Shown one piece after another: positions 18,297-26,996 of a DNA stretch of 64,000 nt. The notes beneath the pieces were generated by a model. That model was given only the letters and a program-made list of their open reading frames with translations. It ran no database searches and was not told where the DNA came from. Source of the stretch: Pseudotabrizicola sp. (GTDB taxonomy: Bacteria > Pseudomonadota > Alphaproteobacteria > Rhodobacterales > Rhodobacteraceae); contig NZ_JAUXOV010000076.1 of NCBI RefSeq assembly GCF_030684215.1, forward strand, positions 183,596 to 247,595, given 5' to 3'. The position numbers and the translations under genes were made by a program. Within the stretch, counting starts at the first letter, position 1, and the number at the start of each line of letters is the position of its first letter.

Positions 18297-18967
18297 TGGA
18301 CTTTATCGAATACCCCGATGCCGAGATGATGTATCTGGCGCTGGCCAAGCAAATTGCCAGCGAACTGGGCGCGTTCCTGCGCCGCGATGGCCGGGCGTCT
18401 TTGTGCGTGCCGGGTGGCACCACGCCGGGGCCAGTGTTTGACACGCTGTCGGGTGTTGATCTGGACTGGCCCAATGTAGCGGTTTTCCTGAACGACGAAC
18501 GCTGGGTGCCGGAAAGCAGCGAGCGATCCAACACCCGTTTGTTGCGTGACCGTCTGCTGCGCGGGCCAGCGGCAAAGGCCAATCTGGTGCCGCTTTACGC
18601 GCCCGCCGATCAACCCGAAGATATGCTTGACGCGCTGTCGGCTGGCCTTGCGCCGCATCTGCCGATCTCGGTTCTGTTGTTGGGCATGGGGGCGGATATG
18701 CACACTGCCAGCCTGTTCCCCGGTGCTGATCTGCTGGAACAGGCCCTTGCGTCGGATGCGCCCATTCTGATGGCGCTGCGGGCCGAAGCAGCGGGAGAGC
18801 CGCGCATCACCCTGTCTGCACCTGCGCTGAAATCGGCGTTTCACACCCATATTCTGATCAAAGGCCCCGAAAAGCGCGCCGCGCTGGAGCGGGCAAAGAC
18901 CCTGCCTGTCAGCGAAGCGCCCGTGCGGGCGGTGCTGGATGTTGCAACTGTTCACTGGACCGAATGA
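18296..18967 (+). CDS. pgl: 6-phosphogluconolactonase
   Basis: A 223-residue NagB-like lactonase that hydrolyses 6-phosphogluconolactone to 6-phosphogluconate. Family motifs are [33 protein letters not shown] and [16 protein letters not shown]. The zwf stop and this start share the A of TGATG, so translation is coupled. pgi starts two bases after its stop. Confidence 0.95.
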   Translation: MDFIEYPDAEMMYLALAKQIASELGAFLRRDGRASLCVPGGTTPGPVFDTLSGVDLDWPNVAVFLNDERWVPESSERSNTRLLRDRLLRGPAAKANLVPLYAPADQPEDMLDALSAGLAPHLPISVLLLGMGADMHTASLFPGADLLEQALASDAPILMALRAEAAGEPRITLSAPALKSAFHTHILIKGPEKRAALERAKTLPVSEAPVRAVLDVATVHWTE

Positions 18968-18968
18968 C

Positions 18969-20570
18969 ATGAACCAAAGCTGGGACGCCCTGAAAGACCA
19001 TCACGCCGCTGTCGAGGGTCGTCCGATCCTTGATCTGTTCACAGATGGCACCCGCGCGGCTGATTTCTCGGCGACAGCCGATGGCATGATCTTTGACTAT
19101 GCCAAAACCAACATCGACACGCGTGGCCGGGCGCTGCTTTTGCAGCTGGCGGAACGCGCCGGGGTGGCGGACAAGCGCACTGCAATGTTCGCCGGGGCCA
19201 AGATCAACGAGACCGAGGGCAGGGCGGTTCTGCACACTGCCTTGCGTAACATGGACACTCCATTGACCGTTGACGGTCAGGATGTGACCATTGCCCTGCG
19301 CGCTACCCACGCCCGGATGCAAGCCTTTGCGGCAGATGTGCGGGCGGGGCGTTTCACCGGGCAGGGCGGGCAGATCACCGATGTAATCAATATCGGCATC
19401 GGCGGGTCTGACCTTGGCCCTGCGATGGCGGTTCTGGCGCTTGCCCCGTTTCACGACGGGCCGCGTGTCCATTTCATCTCGAACGTCGATGGCGCGCATG
19501 CCGCCGATATCTTGCGCGGTCTGAACCCGGCCACGACGCTGGTGATCGTGGCTTCCAAGACATTCACCACGATTGAGACCATGACCAATGCGGAAACCGT
19601 GCGCGTGTGGATGGCGCAAACGGTGGCCAACCCGGCGGCACAATTCGTGGCAGTCTCTACCGCTGCCGACAAAACGGCGGCGTTTGGCATTGATCCTGAA
19701 CGTGTGTTCGGTTTCGAAGACTGGGTCGGCGGTCGCTATTCGATGTGGGGGCCGATTGGCCTGTCCATCATGCTGGCGGTGGGGCCGGATGGCTTTGCCG
19801 ATTTCCTGCGTGGCGGCGCGGCCATGGATGCCCATTTCCGCGAGGCGCCATTCGCGCAAAACCTGCCGGTCCTTTTGGCGCTGGTGGGGCTTTGGCACAA
19901 CCAGATCTGCGGCCACGCCACCCGCGCCGTTTTGCCCTATGATCAACGCCTTAGCCGCTTGCCTGCCTATTTGCAGCAGCTGGAGATGGAATCGAACGGC
20001 AAGCGGGTGTCGATGGATGGCGCCGATTTGCCCTATCACTCCGGCCCTGTGGTCTGGGGAGAGCCAGGCACCAATGGCCAGCACGCGTTCTACCAGCTGA
20101 TCCATCAGGGCACCCGAGTTGTGCCGTGTGAGTTTCTGGTCGCAAAGCGCGGTCATGAACCCGACCTTGCCCATCAGCACCTGCTGCTGGTGTCAAACTG
20201 CCTTGCGCAATCCGAGGCGCTGATGAGAGGGCGCTCCTTGGCCGAGGCGACTGCGATCATGGCATCGAAGGGCCTTACCGGGGCCGAGCTGGACCGTCAG
20301 GCCCGCCACCGCGTTTTTCCCGGCAACCGCCCCAGCACCACACTGGCCTATGATCAACTGACGCCATTTGTGCTGGGCCAGATCATCGCGCTGTATGAAC
20401 ATAGGGTGTTTGTCGAAGGCGTTATTCTGGGCGTCAATTCTTATGACCAATGGGGTGTCGAACTGGGCAAAGAGCTTGCCTTGGCGTTGCAGCCCGTGCT
20501 GGAGGGGCGCGCGGGCACCGATGACAAGGATGGCTCCACCGCGCGGTTAGCGGCGTGGTTCCGCAGTTGA
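18969..20570 (+). CDS. pgi: Glucose-6-phosphate isomerase
   Basis: A 533-residue isomerase interconverting glucose 6-phosphate and fructose 6-phosphate. Signatures are [30 protein letters not shown], the catalytic-Glu segment [10 protein letters not shown], and [15 protein letters not shown] [13 protein letters not shown] near the end. The frame opens at 18939, but the ATG at 18969 gives the normal start and sits one base after the pgl stop codon. The 3' end overlaps a decayed convergent gene by 24 bases. Confidence 0.97.
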   Translation: MNQSWDALKDHHAAVEGRPILDLFTDGTRAADFSATADGMIFDYAKTNIDTRGRALLLQLAERAGVADKRTAMFAGAKINETEGRAVLHTALRNMDTPLTVDGQDVTIALRATHARMQAFAADVRAGRFTGQGGQITDVINIGIGGSDLGPAMAVLALAPFHDGPRVHFISNVDGAHAADILRGLNPATTLVIVASKTFTTIETMTNAETVRVWMAQTVANPAAQFVAVSTAADKTAAFGIDPERVFGFEDWVGGRYSMWGPIGLSIMLAVGPDGFADFLRGGAAMDAHFREAPFAQNLPVLLALVGLWHNQICGHATRAVLPYDQRLSRLPAYLQQLEMESNGKRVSMDGADLPYHSGPVVWGEPGTNGQHAFYQLIHQGTRVVPCEFLVAKRGHEPDLAHQHLLLVSNCLAQSEALMRGRSLAEATAIMASKGLTGAELDRQARHRVFPGNRPSTTLAYDQLTPFVLGQIIALYEHRVFVEGVILGVNSYDQWGVELGKELALALQPVLEGRAGTDDKDGSTARLAAWFRS

Positions 20571-21132
20571 CACAGGGTTCAGCAGCGGAGCAATCAGCGG
20601 GCGGATCGCACGCGCGGTGATCGTATCGGGGTCACTGTCCAGACCTTCGCGCAGGCGGTGGGACAGATCCACCGCCGTGTCAAACATGCTGCGGTCTGCG
20701 TAAACGCTGTGGACCGCATCGATCAGCGCGACGGGAGGCAGGTCGTCGTCGTCAACCACGTGTCTGACCACCCGCGCCACACCCTTCTTTTCGGCGGCGC
20801 GGGCGTGCCAAAGCTGTTCCTGATGCTGCGGCAGGCAGACTTGTGGCAAGCCTGCATACAGGCCCAGCGACAAGATGCCGTGCTGACCGGCGTTCAGGAC
20901 CAGCCGCGACCGCCGCGCAATCTCGGTCACCGGCACCGGGCCGGTTTCAAGGATCATCCCCGATGCGGCCAGCTTTTCCATAACATCTGTCGGGGCCCCC
21001 GGCAGATATCCGCGCCGGGGCAGCGTCAAAGGCAAAGCCGGGGCCAAATGCGCCGGCCAATTGTCGCAAGGTCACGACATGGCCGCGACCGGCGCCGAAC
21101 TCATTGGCAAGCAGAACACGTGGCCGCAGCAT
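20547..21132 (-). pseudogene. Decayed glycosyltransferase (GT1-like), internal deletion and frameshift
   Basis: Two frames on the minus strand read as the two ends of one glycosyltransferase of the UDP-glucuronosyltransferase/MGT type. From 21132, an N-terminal piece reads MLRPRVLLANEFGAGRGHVV and continues to about LGPGFAFDAA. From about 21050 down to 20547, in another frame, comes the C-terminal nucleotide-sugar-binding half with LVLNAGQHGILSLGLYAGLPQVCLP and QLWHARAAEKKG. The pieces total about 190 codons against about 400 in intact relatives, so roughly 200 codons are missing in the middle and the frame is broken at the junction near 21040. The end overlaps pgi. Confidence 0.65.
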
Positions 21133-21138
21133 CGCAGG

Positions 21139-21534
21139 TCAGCTAGAAATAGCAGCAACTGCCACAGTCGTCACTACCACCGGGGCTGTCGTCGCCGTCA
21201 TCGATATCATCTGGGGGGGAGGCGGCGATGAGACCGGGATTGCCGAAGATCCTACGTCGCTGCAATCCATATAGACCAGCCTGCCGGTGTTGCCAGTCAA
21301 CTGGCGCACAAAATCAAGCGCCAGTGCCTCGTCAAACAGGATCCGCCGGGTAAGGCCAGAGGTTCCATTGGTGATGACCTGTGTCTGGCCATCAATGACA
21401 ATGAAAAGGGCGGGCACAAATGTGCCATCCACATTCGCATTGCACCGTGTCACAACCGCGGCCTGGGCATGGCCTTGGGAAGTCATAAGCAAAAGGCTCA
21501 GCGCTGCCGCTGACGCCATTGGTAATCCATTCAT
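21139..21534 (-). CDS. Small secreted protein of unknown function
   Basis: A 131-residue exported protein. It has a signal peptide (residues about 1-23, ending GHAQA), a domain with two cysteines (TRCNAN and YMDCSD) and a hydrophobic, Pro/Thr/Val-rich C-terminal tail (SSPPPPQMISM onward). The tail may be a low-complexity segment or a membrane anchor. The ATG at 21534 is preceded by TGGAGA at good spacing and is preferred to the in-frame codon at 21561. I do not recognise the family. It lies directly after the decayed glycosyltransferase in the minus-strand order. Confidence 0.6.
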   Translation of the reverse strand: MNGLPMASAAALSLLLMTSQGHAQAAVVTRCNANVDGTFVPALFIVIDGQTQVITNGTSGLTRRILFDEALALDFVRQLTGNTGRLVYMDCSDVGSSAIPVSSPPPPQMISMTATTAPVVVTTVAVAAISS

Positions 21535-21646
21535 GGCTGTTCTCCAGAAAATAACTGTCACTTGAAATCTGCGCCATTAAATCCCGCGCATGACTAAAGG
21601 TTAACACAAGTCGGTTTCTGGAGAAGTACGAGATTCATGACCCAAG

Positions 21647-21669
21647 AAACCGGGCTGTTCGCCCGGTTT
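21647..21669 (-). terminator. Intrinsic terminator after ridA
   Basis: A 9-bp perfect stem (21647-21655 with 21661-21669), five-base loop and a T-rich tail on the minus strand. It lies 16 bases beyond the stop of the RidA-family gene. Confidence 0.7.
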
Positions 21670-21684
21670 TGGTTGCCTTCATGC

Positions 21685-22038
21685 TTAGCGCAGGGCGGCG
21701 GTCACGATCACTTCTACCCGGTAATCAGGGGTTGCCAGCTTTGCCTCACCCGTCGCGCGCGCCGGGGTATGGCCCTGAGGCACCCAAGTATCCCACACGC
21801 CGTTCATTTCGGCGAAATCGGCCATGTCGGCCAGCCAAATCTGGGTAGACAGGATGCGGGTTTTGTCAGTGCCTGTTGCGGCAAGAATACGGTCCACTTC
21901 GGCCAGACAGGTACGGGTCTGATCCGCGACTGACTCACCCGGATTGCCGACCTGACCCGCCACCCAGATGATGCCATTGTAGCAGACGCCTTCGCTCATC
22001 CGTGCGCCGGTGCCAATGCGTTTGATGTCGTCGTTCAT
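21685..22038 (-). CDS. RidA/YjgF family protein
   Basis: A 117-residue single-domain protein of the Rid family, which hydrolyse reactive enamine and imine intermediates released by PLP enzymes. Motifs are YNGIIWVAGQVGN, QTRTCLAEVDRILA and the terminal YRVEVIVTAAL. The Arg that binds carboxylates in true RidA proteins is not obvious at its usual place, so this may be a Rid2-7 subfamily member. AAAGGGAG precedes the ATG at 22038. The open frame continuing to 22164 is not coding. Confidence 0.85.
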   Translation of the reverse strand: MNDDIKRIGTGARMSEGVCYNGIIWVAGQVGNPGESVADQTRTCLAEVDRILAATGTDKTRILSTQIWLADMADFAEMNGVWDTWVPQGHTPARATGEAKLATPDYRVEVIVTAALR

Positions 22039-22112
22039 TGTGAACTCCCTTTGTAAATGCCGTAGCCTTGCTATCGGGGGGCGGGCACAAAGGAAAGGGG
22101 GGCAGTACCCTG

Positions 22113-22415
22113 TCAGTCTTGCCGTAGGCAGGTAAAGCTGTCGCCGGACGCGGGTGAAAACCAATACAACGTGCCATCGTCATTTAGCGCAACATAGAGT
22201 TGGTAATCATCTTCAAACGACAAGACAAACCCGCTGCCATCAACAGCAATATCGGTGATCGGCATGTCGTCGGAGCCGGTGTTGTAATTGTCCGATGTGA
22301 AGGTGAAAACCGCCACCTCGCAATCCCAAACCCCTTCAAAGGCATGCGGCGGTTCAGAGCCAAGCGCCACCCCTGCCCAAAGCGACGCCGCAACAGACAG
22401 TGTCAAAATGCGCAT
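22113..22415 (-). CDS. Small secreted protein of unknown function
   Basis: A 100-residue exported protein with signal peptide MRILTLSVAASLWAGVALGS and a compact domain containing FEGVWDCEV and SFTCLRQD, whose two cysteines probably pair. The start at 22415 is chosen because it begins the signal peptide; the ribosome site is weak. The open frame upstream runs into the tRNA gene and is not coding. It lies 23 bases downstream of tRNA-Gly on the same strand. No family recognised. Confidence 0.6.
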   Translation of the reverse strand: MRILTLSVAASLWAGVALGSEPPHAFEGVWDCEVAVFTFTSDNYNTGSDDMPITDIAVDGSGFVLSFEDDYQLYVALNDDGTLYWFSPASGDSFTCLRQD

Positions 22416-22438
22416 GGGAAACCTGATATGTGAAGCGA

Positions 22439-22512
22439 TGGAGCGGGTGAAGGGAATCGAACCCTCGTCATCAGCTTGGGAAGCTGCTTCTCTACCATTG
22501 AGATACACCCGC
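22439..22512 (-). tRNA. tRNA-Gly (anticodon CCC)
   Basis: The minus strand gives a full cloverleaf of 74 bases. Acceptor GCGGGTG pairs with CACCCGC, the D-arm is TCTC/GAGA, the anticodon loop TTCCCAA with CAGC/GCTG stem reads CCC, the T-arm is GAGGG-TTCGATT-CCCTT, the discriminator is T, and CCA is encoded. It resembles the E. coli tRNA-Gly(CCC) around the anticodon. The junction base pair of the anticodon stem is G-A, a mismatch. Confidence 0.93.
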
Positions 22513-22578
22513 AGTGGCATAGCAGGTATGCCAGCCGCGCGCCGCAGTCAAGGGCCGCGCGCGGCTGGTGGGATGGAT

Positions 22579-24234
22579 TCAGGGCAGGACCAACTCGGTG
22601 CGTTCGCCTGCGGTGACAGCAGTCGGGCTTTCTGAAACCACATCTGCGCGGTTGATCTCAACGACATAGTCCCCGGCGGCTGCGGTCAGGGACATTTCCT
22701 CGCGGTATTCGAAGTTGAGCTGTTTGCGGTTGCCGTTCAGATCCTTTTTGGCGTCATAGACCGCGATCGAATAGGCCCCCGGCGCGCTGATGAACAACAC
22801 CCCCGCATTCAGGATCGCGGCCACATCCACCCGTTCGCCCATGGTGACGGAAAAGGGCACGTCAACCGATGCGCTCCCATAGGATACGCGGGTGATATAA
22901 TCGCCGGGCGACAGGCTGATGATCTGGTTTTCGCCATAGCTGGTCGACAGCACCTCGCGGCTGCCATCCAGTTTCGCCTTCGCGGGCAGAATATCGACCC
23001 GATGGTTGTTGCCCTCAATCAGCATGCCCTCGACATAAAAGCCGTTGATGCCAACCACGCCCGCAGCGATCACCACATCGCGTTCTAGCGTTTCGCCAGC
23101 GGCAAGGGTCAGGGTTTCGGTCAGCTTGGCCAGCCCGAGTGTTCCGGTCAGCGTGGCCTCGCCGGCGTGCAGATAAAACTGGCTGGACCCATAGGCAGTG
23201 CTGTTCACCCCGGCGCTGTTCTTGATGTTCAGGCCGGCGCTGTTGTCCACGTCTTCCTCGGCGGCGGGTTTGGGGTGCAGGATCACACGGGCGGCGTTGA
23301 AGACCACCTCGGGCGCGGCAAGGGAAGTGTCGGTCAGGTCCAGCGGTTGGTCCACCGTCACCTCACCGATCGTTGCGCGCAATATGTAGCTGCCGGGTTC
23401 GATAAACCCCTCAAACGCATTGTATTCCGTGACAAGCTGATCGCCCGCCGTGCCATCTGCGTTGCGTATATACAGACGCCAGACGGCATCAGTCTGGTCG
23501 TCTGGCTTTGGCACACCGGGTGCAAGCCATGCAGTAGGCGCAAAATTCACCGCGACGGTTTGGGGCTGGGGCGGCGGCTCTGGCGCGGCGGCAGGGGCTG
23601 GTTCCACCACGGCGACCGTGGTTTGCAACGCCGCGACCAAGGCGCTTGCATCGCGGGCCTCGATATAGGTGCCGCCGGTGTTTTCGGCCAGACAGGCCAC
23701 TTGCTTTCCCTCATCCGCCGTCAAGCCAAAGCCCACCACATGCGCGGTGAAATCCACGCCCGAGGCTTCGAGTTCGGCACCAAGCGCACAAGGGTCTGCC
23801 GCGCACGTCTCTATCCCATCGGTGATCAGGATCACGGTGGCCTTTTCCTCGGTCGAACGCAGCTCTGCCGCGGCGCGGCGCACTGCTTCGGAAAGAGGCG
23901 TTTTTCCAAGGAATGACATGGTGTTGGCCGCGTCGGTGATGCGTGCAGCAGTGCCCGGACCCGGTGGCACAATCAGTTCAATATCGTCACAAGACCCTTT
24001 TTCACGGTGGCCATACGCCATGAGCCCCAGTTCAGTCTCGGGCGGAAGACCCTCCAGCACGGTTCCCAATGCCTCGCGAGCGATTTCCAGTTTGGCGCGA
24101 CCATCAATCTGGCCCCACATCGAGCCAGAGGCATCCAGCACAATGATAGACCGGCCTTCGGCCTGCACCGATGCCGCGGCCATCATCATCAACAGACCAG
24201 CGCCGGTGGCGCGCGCGCAAATTCCAAATCGCAT
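22579..24234 (-). CDS. Secreted von Willebrand factor A domain protein
   Basis: A 551-residue exported protein. It has a signal peptide (residues 1-25, ending SVQAEG) and a VWA domain at about residues 27-210, with the metal-site motif DASGSMWG (D34, S36, S38) and a downstream ITDGIETC. Beyond an Ala/Pro linker come several beta-rich repeats (residues about 225-551). The start at 24234 has TTTGGAG at the right distance; the ATG at 24246 is too close. VWA domains bind protein ligands through a divalent metal. The partner is unknown; there is no MoxR or serine kinase gene nearby. Confidence 0.85.
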   Translation of the reverse strand: MRFGICARATGAGLLMMMAAASVQAEGRSIIVLDASGSMWGQIDGRAKLEIAREALGTVLEGLPPETELGLMAYGHREKGSCDDIELIVPPGPGTAARITDAANTMSFLGKTPLSEAVRRAAAELRSTEEKATVILITDGIETCAADPCALGAELEASGVDFTAHVVGFGLTADEGKQVACLAENTGGTYIEARDASALVAALQTTVAVVEPAPAAAPEPPPQPQTVAVNFAPTAWLAPGVPKPDDQTDAVWRLYIRNADGTAGDQLVTEYNAFEGFIEPGSYILRATIGEVTVDQPLDLTDTSLAAPEVVFNAARVILHPKPAAEEDVDNSAGLNIKNSAGVNSTAYGSSQFYLHAGEATLTGTLGLAKLTETLTLAAGETLERDVVIAAGVVGINGFYVEGMLIEGNNHRVDILPAKAKLDGSREVLSTSYGENQIISLSPGDYITRVSYGSASVDVPFSVTMGERVDVAAILNAGVLFISAPGAYSIAVYDAKKDLNGNRKQLNFEYREEMSLTAAAGDYVVEINRADVVSESPTAVTAGERTELVLP

Positions 24235-24273
24235 CGTTTTCTCCAAACATCAGACTCAAATCTAAAATGAAGG

Positions 24274-24864
24274 CTAATGCGGGTGATGCACTTTCGGCAA
24301 GTCAGGTATTTCTGCCCCCGGCCCGGAAAAGAAGTGCGAGGCGTTTTGCCATGCATCATCGTGTTCAATCTCTCCGACCGCATCCGCAACACCGTGCAGT
24401 GCGCCGCCCCATTCCATGCCCAGCCAGTCCGACGTGCGGCGCAGGATCGTTTCGGACATGTCTGCCACAGTTGGCTCTGGGTCGGCGCGTGTGGTGATAA
24501 GCCAAAGCCGCTTGGTGCGGATCCAGAGCGGAAAGCCAAGCTCGGGCAAATCCAGAAAGCCTGACCAGTGATCAAGCAGCAATTTGGCCGGGGTGGGCAG
24601 GCTATACCAGTAAACGGGGGCCACAAAGCACAGATCGGTGGCGGCGTGCATCTTCTCCAGCACATGTGCCAGACAACCCTCGGGCTGGCTGGGCAGGGCG
24701 GGGCGGCGGTCGGTAAACGGGGGCAGCGACATCGCGGCCAGATCCAACCATGTGCAGGGGCAGGTCAGGATTTGCGCCGCTTGCCGCGCCAGTTGCTCGC
24801 TGTTCCCGCCCGAGCGGGCCGAAGACAAAAGAAACAGAAAATGGCGCGGGATGGTTGGGGTCAT
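24274..24864 (-). CDS. Flavodoxin-like NAD(P)H-dependent oxidoreductase
   Basis: A protein of about 196 residues with a flavodoxin fold: FLFLLSSARSGGNSEQLARQAA is the FMN phosphate loop, and CFVAPVYWYSLPTPAKLLLDHW is the second flavin contact. It belongs to the NADPH-dependent FMN reductase or drug-modulator group. The start is uncertain (24864, 24873 or 24882 are all ATG in the same frame, and none has a strong ribosome site). It lies between the fasciclin gene and the VWA gene on the same strand. Substrate unknown. Confidence 0.75.
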   Translation of the reverse strand: MTPTIPRHFLFLLSSARSGGNSEQLARQAAQILTCPCTWLDLAAMSLPPFTDRRPALPSQPEGCLAHVLEKMHAATDLCFVAPVYWYSLPTPAKLLLDHWSGFLDLPELGFPLWIRTKRLWLITTRADPEPTVADMSETILRRTSDWLGMEWGGALHGVADAVGEIEHDDAWQNASHFFSGPGAEIPDLPKVHHPH

Positions 24865-25056
24865 GGCGCGCATGATGACCATGGGGCCGTGCAAATGAAA
24901 AGAGTGACCGCACCTGAAAAACCCCGACACCACAGGTGCCGGGGGAAGGCCGCGTCTGAGACCCGCCGTTTTGGGGACAAAATTATACAACGGGCCACAC
25001 ACGGGCACTTTAGAATGCGGAGGAGTGACGCCCCGCACTCTTTGCGGTGTGCTGTC

Positions 25057-25599
25057 TTACATGGCGGGCAGAAGCACGGTGTCGATCACATGAATCACGC
25101 CATTCGACTGCTTGACATCGGCGATGGTGACGGTGGCGATATTGCCCATGCCGTCCTTGATCTTTACCGCATCACCTTCCATCATCACGGTGAAATCACA
25201 GCCGCCGACGGTGCCGACTGTGTGCATTCCGCCGCCATCAGCGATCATCTTGACGATATCGCCAGCCATCGCATTGGCCGCGACAACATGGCAGGTGAGG
25301 ATCTTGGTCAGTTGATCCTTGTTTTCCGGCATCAGCAGGGTTTCAACCGTGCCAGCGGGCAGCTTGGCAAAGGCGTCATTGGTGGGGGCGAACACGGTGA
25401 ACGGGCCTTCGCTCGACAAAGTTTCAACCAGACCAGCGGCCTGCACGGCAGCAACCAGCGTGGTGTGATCAGCCGAATTCACGGCGTTTTCAATGATATT
25501 CTTGTCTTCAAACATTGCGGCACCGCCGACCATCGGGTTTTCGGCAAAAGCGACAACGGTGGACAAAGCAAGAATCGACGCTGCAAGTTTCAGTTTCAT
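25057..25599 (-). CDS. Secreted fasciclin (FAS1) domain protein
   Basis: A 180-residue exported protein with a signal peptide (residues 1-19) and a single FAS1 domain. The H1 motif is FTVFAPTNDAFAKLP and the H2 region is NGVIHVIDTVLLP. Two cysteines (LTCHVV and GGCDFT) could pair. FAS1 proteins act in adhesion outside the cell. GGGAGATG precedes the ATG at 25599. It is the next gene after an ECF sigma factor/RskA-like anti-sigma pair. In mycobacteria, SigK-RskA control the fasciclin proteins MPT70 and MPT83, so a similar circuit is likely. Confidence 0.92.
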   Translation of the reverse strand: MKLKLAASILALSTVVAFAENPMVGGAAMFEDKNIIENAVNSADHTTLVAAVQAAGLVETLSSEGPFTVFAPTNDAFAKLPAGTVETLLMPENKDQLTKILTCHVVAANAMAGDIVKMIADGGGMHTVGTVGGCDFTVMMEGDAVKIKDGMGNIATVTIADVKQSNGVIHVIDTVLLPAM

Positions 25600-25620
25600 A
25601 AGACATCTCCCGGTAAACAG

Positions 25621-25639
25621 AGGCAGGATCATCCTGCCT
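25621..25639. promoter_or_regulatory. Inverted repeat in the fasciclin leader
   Basis: An 8-bp perfect inverted repeat (AGGCAGGA and TCCTGCCT) with a 3-base centre. It lies between the proposed ECF promoter and the ribosome site of the fasciclin gene. It could be an RNA hairpin or a protein operator. Confidence 0.4.
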
Positions 25640-25648
25640 TCACAATGG

Positions 25649-25676
25649 ATACGAGAGTGGCTTTGGAGGAGTTTCA
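25649..25676 (-). promoter_or_regulatory. Candidate ECF-type promoter of the fasciclin gene
   Basis: On the minus strand, TGAAAC (25676-25671), a 17-base spacer and CGTAT (25653-25649) match the AAC/CGT pattern of ECF sigma promoters. They lie 50-77 bases upstream of the fasciclin start. The sigma factor of the adjacent pair is the obvious candidate. This is pattern recognition only. Confidence 0.45.
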
Positions 25677-25746
25677 GCCGGGACAAAGATTTTTTCGCGC
25701 GGCGCTGTTCTCCGGATGCAGACACCAGACCGCGCGAAAAATTGCC

Positions 25747-26394
25747 CTAAAGTTCAGCCGTCAGAATGACCGGTCCGGTCGGTGCGCCGGTGGGCGATCC
25801 GCCAGCCGGTTCAACCGACACTGCCAGCACCCAACCCGCTGGCGGGCGTGGATATTCCACATCCAGCGGATCAACCCCCAGCAGACCCAGAGACACCGGG
25901 GCCGCCCCCGGTGCGATCACCCAAAGCTCGTGGGTCTGGCCATCAGGGGCCGGGGTGCCTGCGACACGGGTCACCAGAAGATTGCTTCCGTCGTGGCGCG
26001 CCTCATAGATCAACGATGAGGAATCGGTGCCAAGGCTGGCGATGATCGTGCCCGGCGCTGTGGGTGGCATCAGAACCAGCGCGCCAACCACAATCGCTGC
26101 AGCGGTCACAGCCCCGGCCAGCCATGTGCGCCAGCCAAAGCGTAGCTTGGCAGTTTTTGGGAACAGCCGGGATTCGATCTTTGGCAACAGATCTGGCGGC
26201 ACCGGAACCGTGGCATAGGCCTCATTCAAGGGCGCAAAATGGGCAACCCAACGCGCCACCAACAGCGCAAAATCACTGTCGGATTTCAGGCGTTGTTCAA
26301 CGGCAAGCCGTTCGTCCAGAGCAAGAACGCCAAGCACATATTCTGCCGCCAAAGCGTCGTCTTCTTCCCGAGGGGTCAAGGGGGCGTCGGTCAT
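25747..26394 (-). CDS. Anti-sigma factor, RskA-like
   Basis: A 215-residue bitopic membrane protein. The N-terminal cytoplasmic sigma-binding region (EEDDALAAEYVLGVLALDER) is followed by one membrane segment (about residues 90-112) and a periplasmic RskA C-terminal domain with the family pattern HELWVIAPGAAPVSLGLL. It lacks the HxxxCxxC zinc motif, so it is not a ChrR/ZAS type. The start at 26394 overlaps the stop of the sigma gene (ATGA). RskA-type anti-sigmas are released by regulated proteolysis or redox change. Confidence 0.9.
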   Translation of the reverse strand: MTDAPLTPREEDDALAAEYVLGVLALDERLAVEQRLKSDSDFALLVARWVAHFAPLNEAYATVPVPPDLLPKIESRLFPKTAKLRFGWRTWLAGAVTAAAIVVGALVLMPPTAPGTIIASLGTDSSSLIYEARHDGSNLLVTRVAGTPAPDGQTHELWVIAPGAAPVSLGLLGVDPLDVEYPRPPAGWVLAVSVEPAGGSPTGAPTGPVILTAEL

Positions 26395-26945
26395 TGGTCC
26401 AGACACTCCTTGAGTTTCAGCAGACTGCGCCGCAGCCATGTCCGCATGGTGTTCAAGGGAATATCGTGGCGCAAGGCAAGCGCATCATAGGACAACCCAT
26501 CCAGATAGGCCCCGCGCACCGCATCAGCGCGCGCGGGTTCCAGAGTATCAAAGCATTCCGAGATACGCCGTGCCTCGCCCTTGGCGATCAGCTGGCTTTC
26601 GGCGCGTGGCGCGGTGTCAGGGATCAGCGCTGCGGCGTCGTCGTCATTTTGTTCAGGCTTACGGGCGCGCAAGCGGTCGATCGCATGGTTGCGCGACATG
26701 GCCACCAGCCACGTCATGCCTGCGCCACGGGTCGGATCAAACCGTCCCGCCCGCAACCATACTCTGGTAAATACCTCTTGCAACGCATCCTCCGCTTCTG
26801 ACCGTGTGCCAAGGATACGCAGCAAAACGCCCATTAGTTTCGGACCGGCTTCAGTATAGAGCGACCGGAAGGCCCCACGGTCCTGAAGCGCAACACGCTC
26901 CAACAACAGGCAAACTTCGGTGCGGGTCGGTGCGGTTGCGTTCAT
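26391..26945 (-). CDS. ECF RNA polymerase sigma factor (SigK-like)
   Basis: A 184-residue ECF sigma factor. Region 2 (about residues 15-85) includes SEAEDALQEVFTRVWLRAG and the promoter-melting stretch TWLVAMSRNHAIDRLRA. Region 4 (about residues 125-180) has the HTH YLDGLSYDALALRHDIPLNTMRTWLRRSL. It overlaps the anti-sigma gene, forming the usual pair. The ATG at 26945 has no ribosome site, but TAAGTT lies 8-13 bases upstream, so the mRNA could be leaderless. The pair with a downstream fasciclin gene resembles the mycobacterial SigK system. Confidence 0.9.
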   Translation of the reverse strand: MNATAPTRTEVCLLLERVALQDRGAFRSLYTEAGPKLMGVLLRILGTRSEAEDALQEVFTRVWLRAGRFDPTRGAGMTWLVAMSRNHAIDRLRARKPEQNDDDAAALIPDTAPRAESQLIAKGEARRISECFDTLEPARADAVRGAYLDGLSYDALALRHDIPLNTMRTWLRRSLLKLKECLDQ

Positions 26946-26996
26946 GGCGGCAAACTTAGCACGCCACTGTTGCAATGCCAGCCCAAAAAAGGGCGA

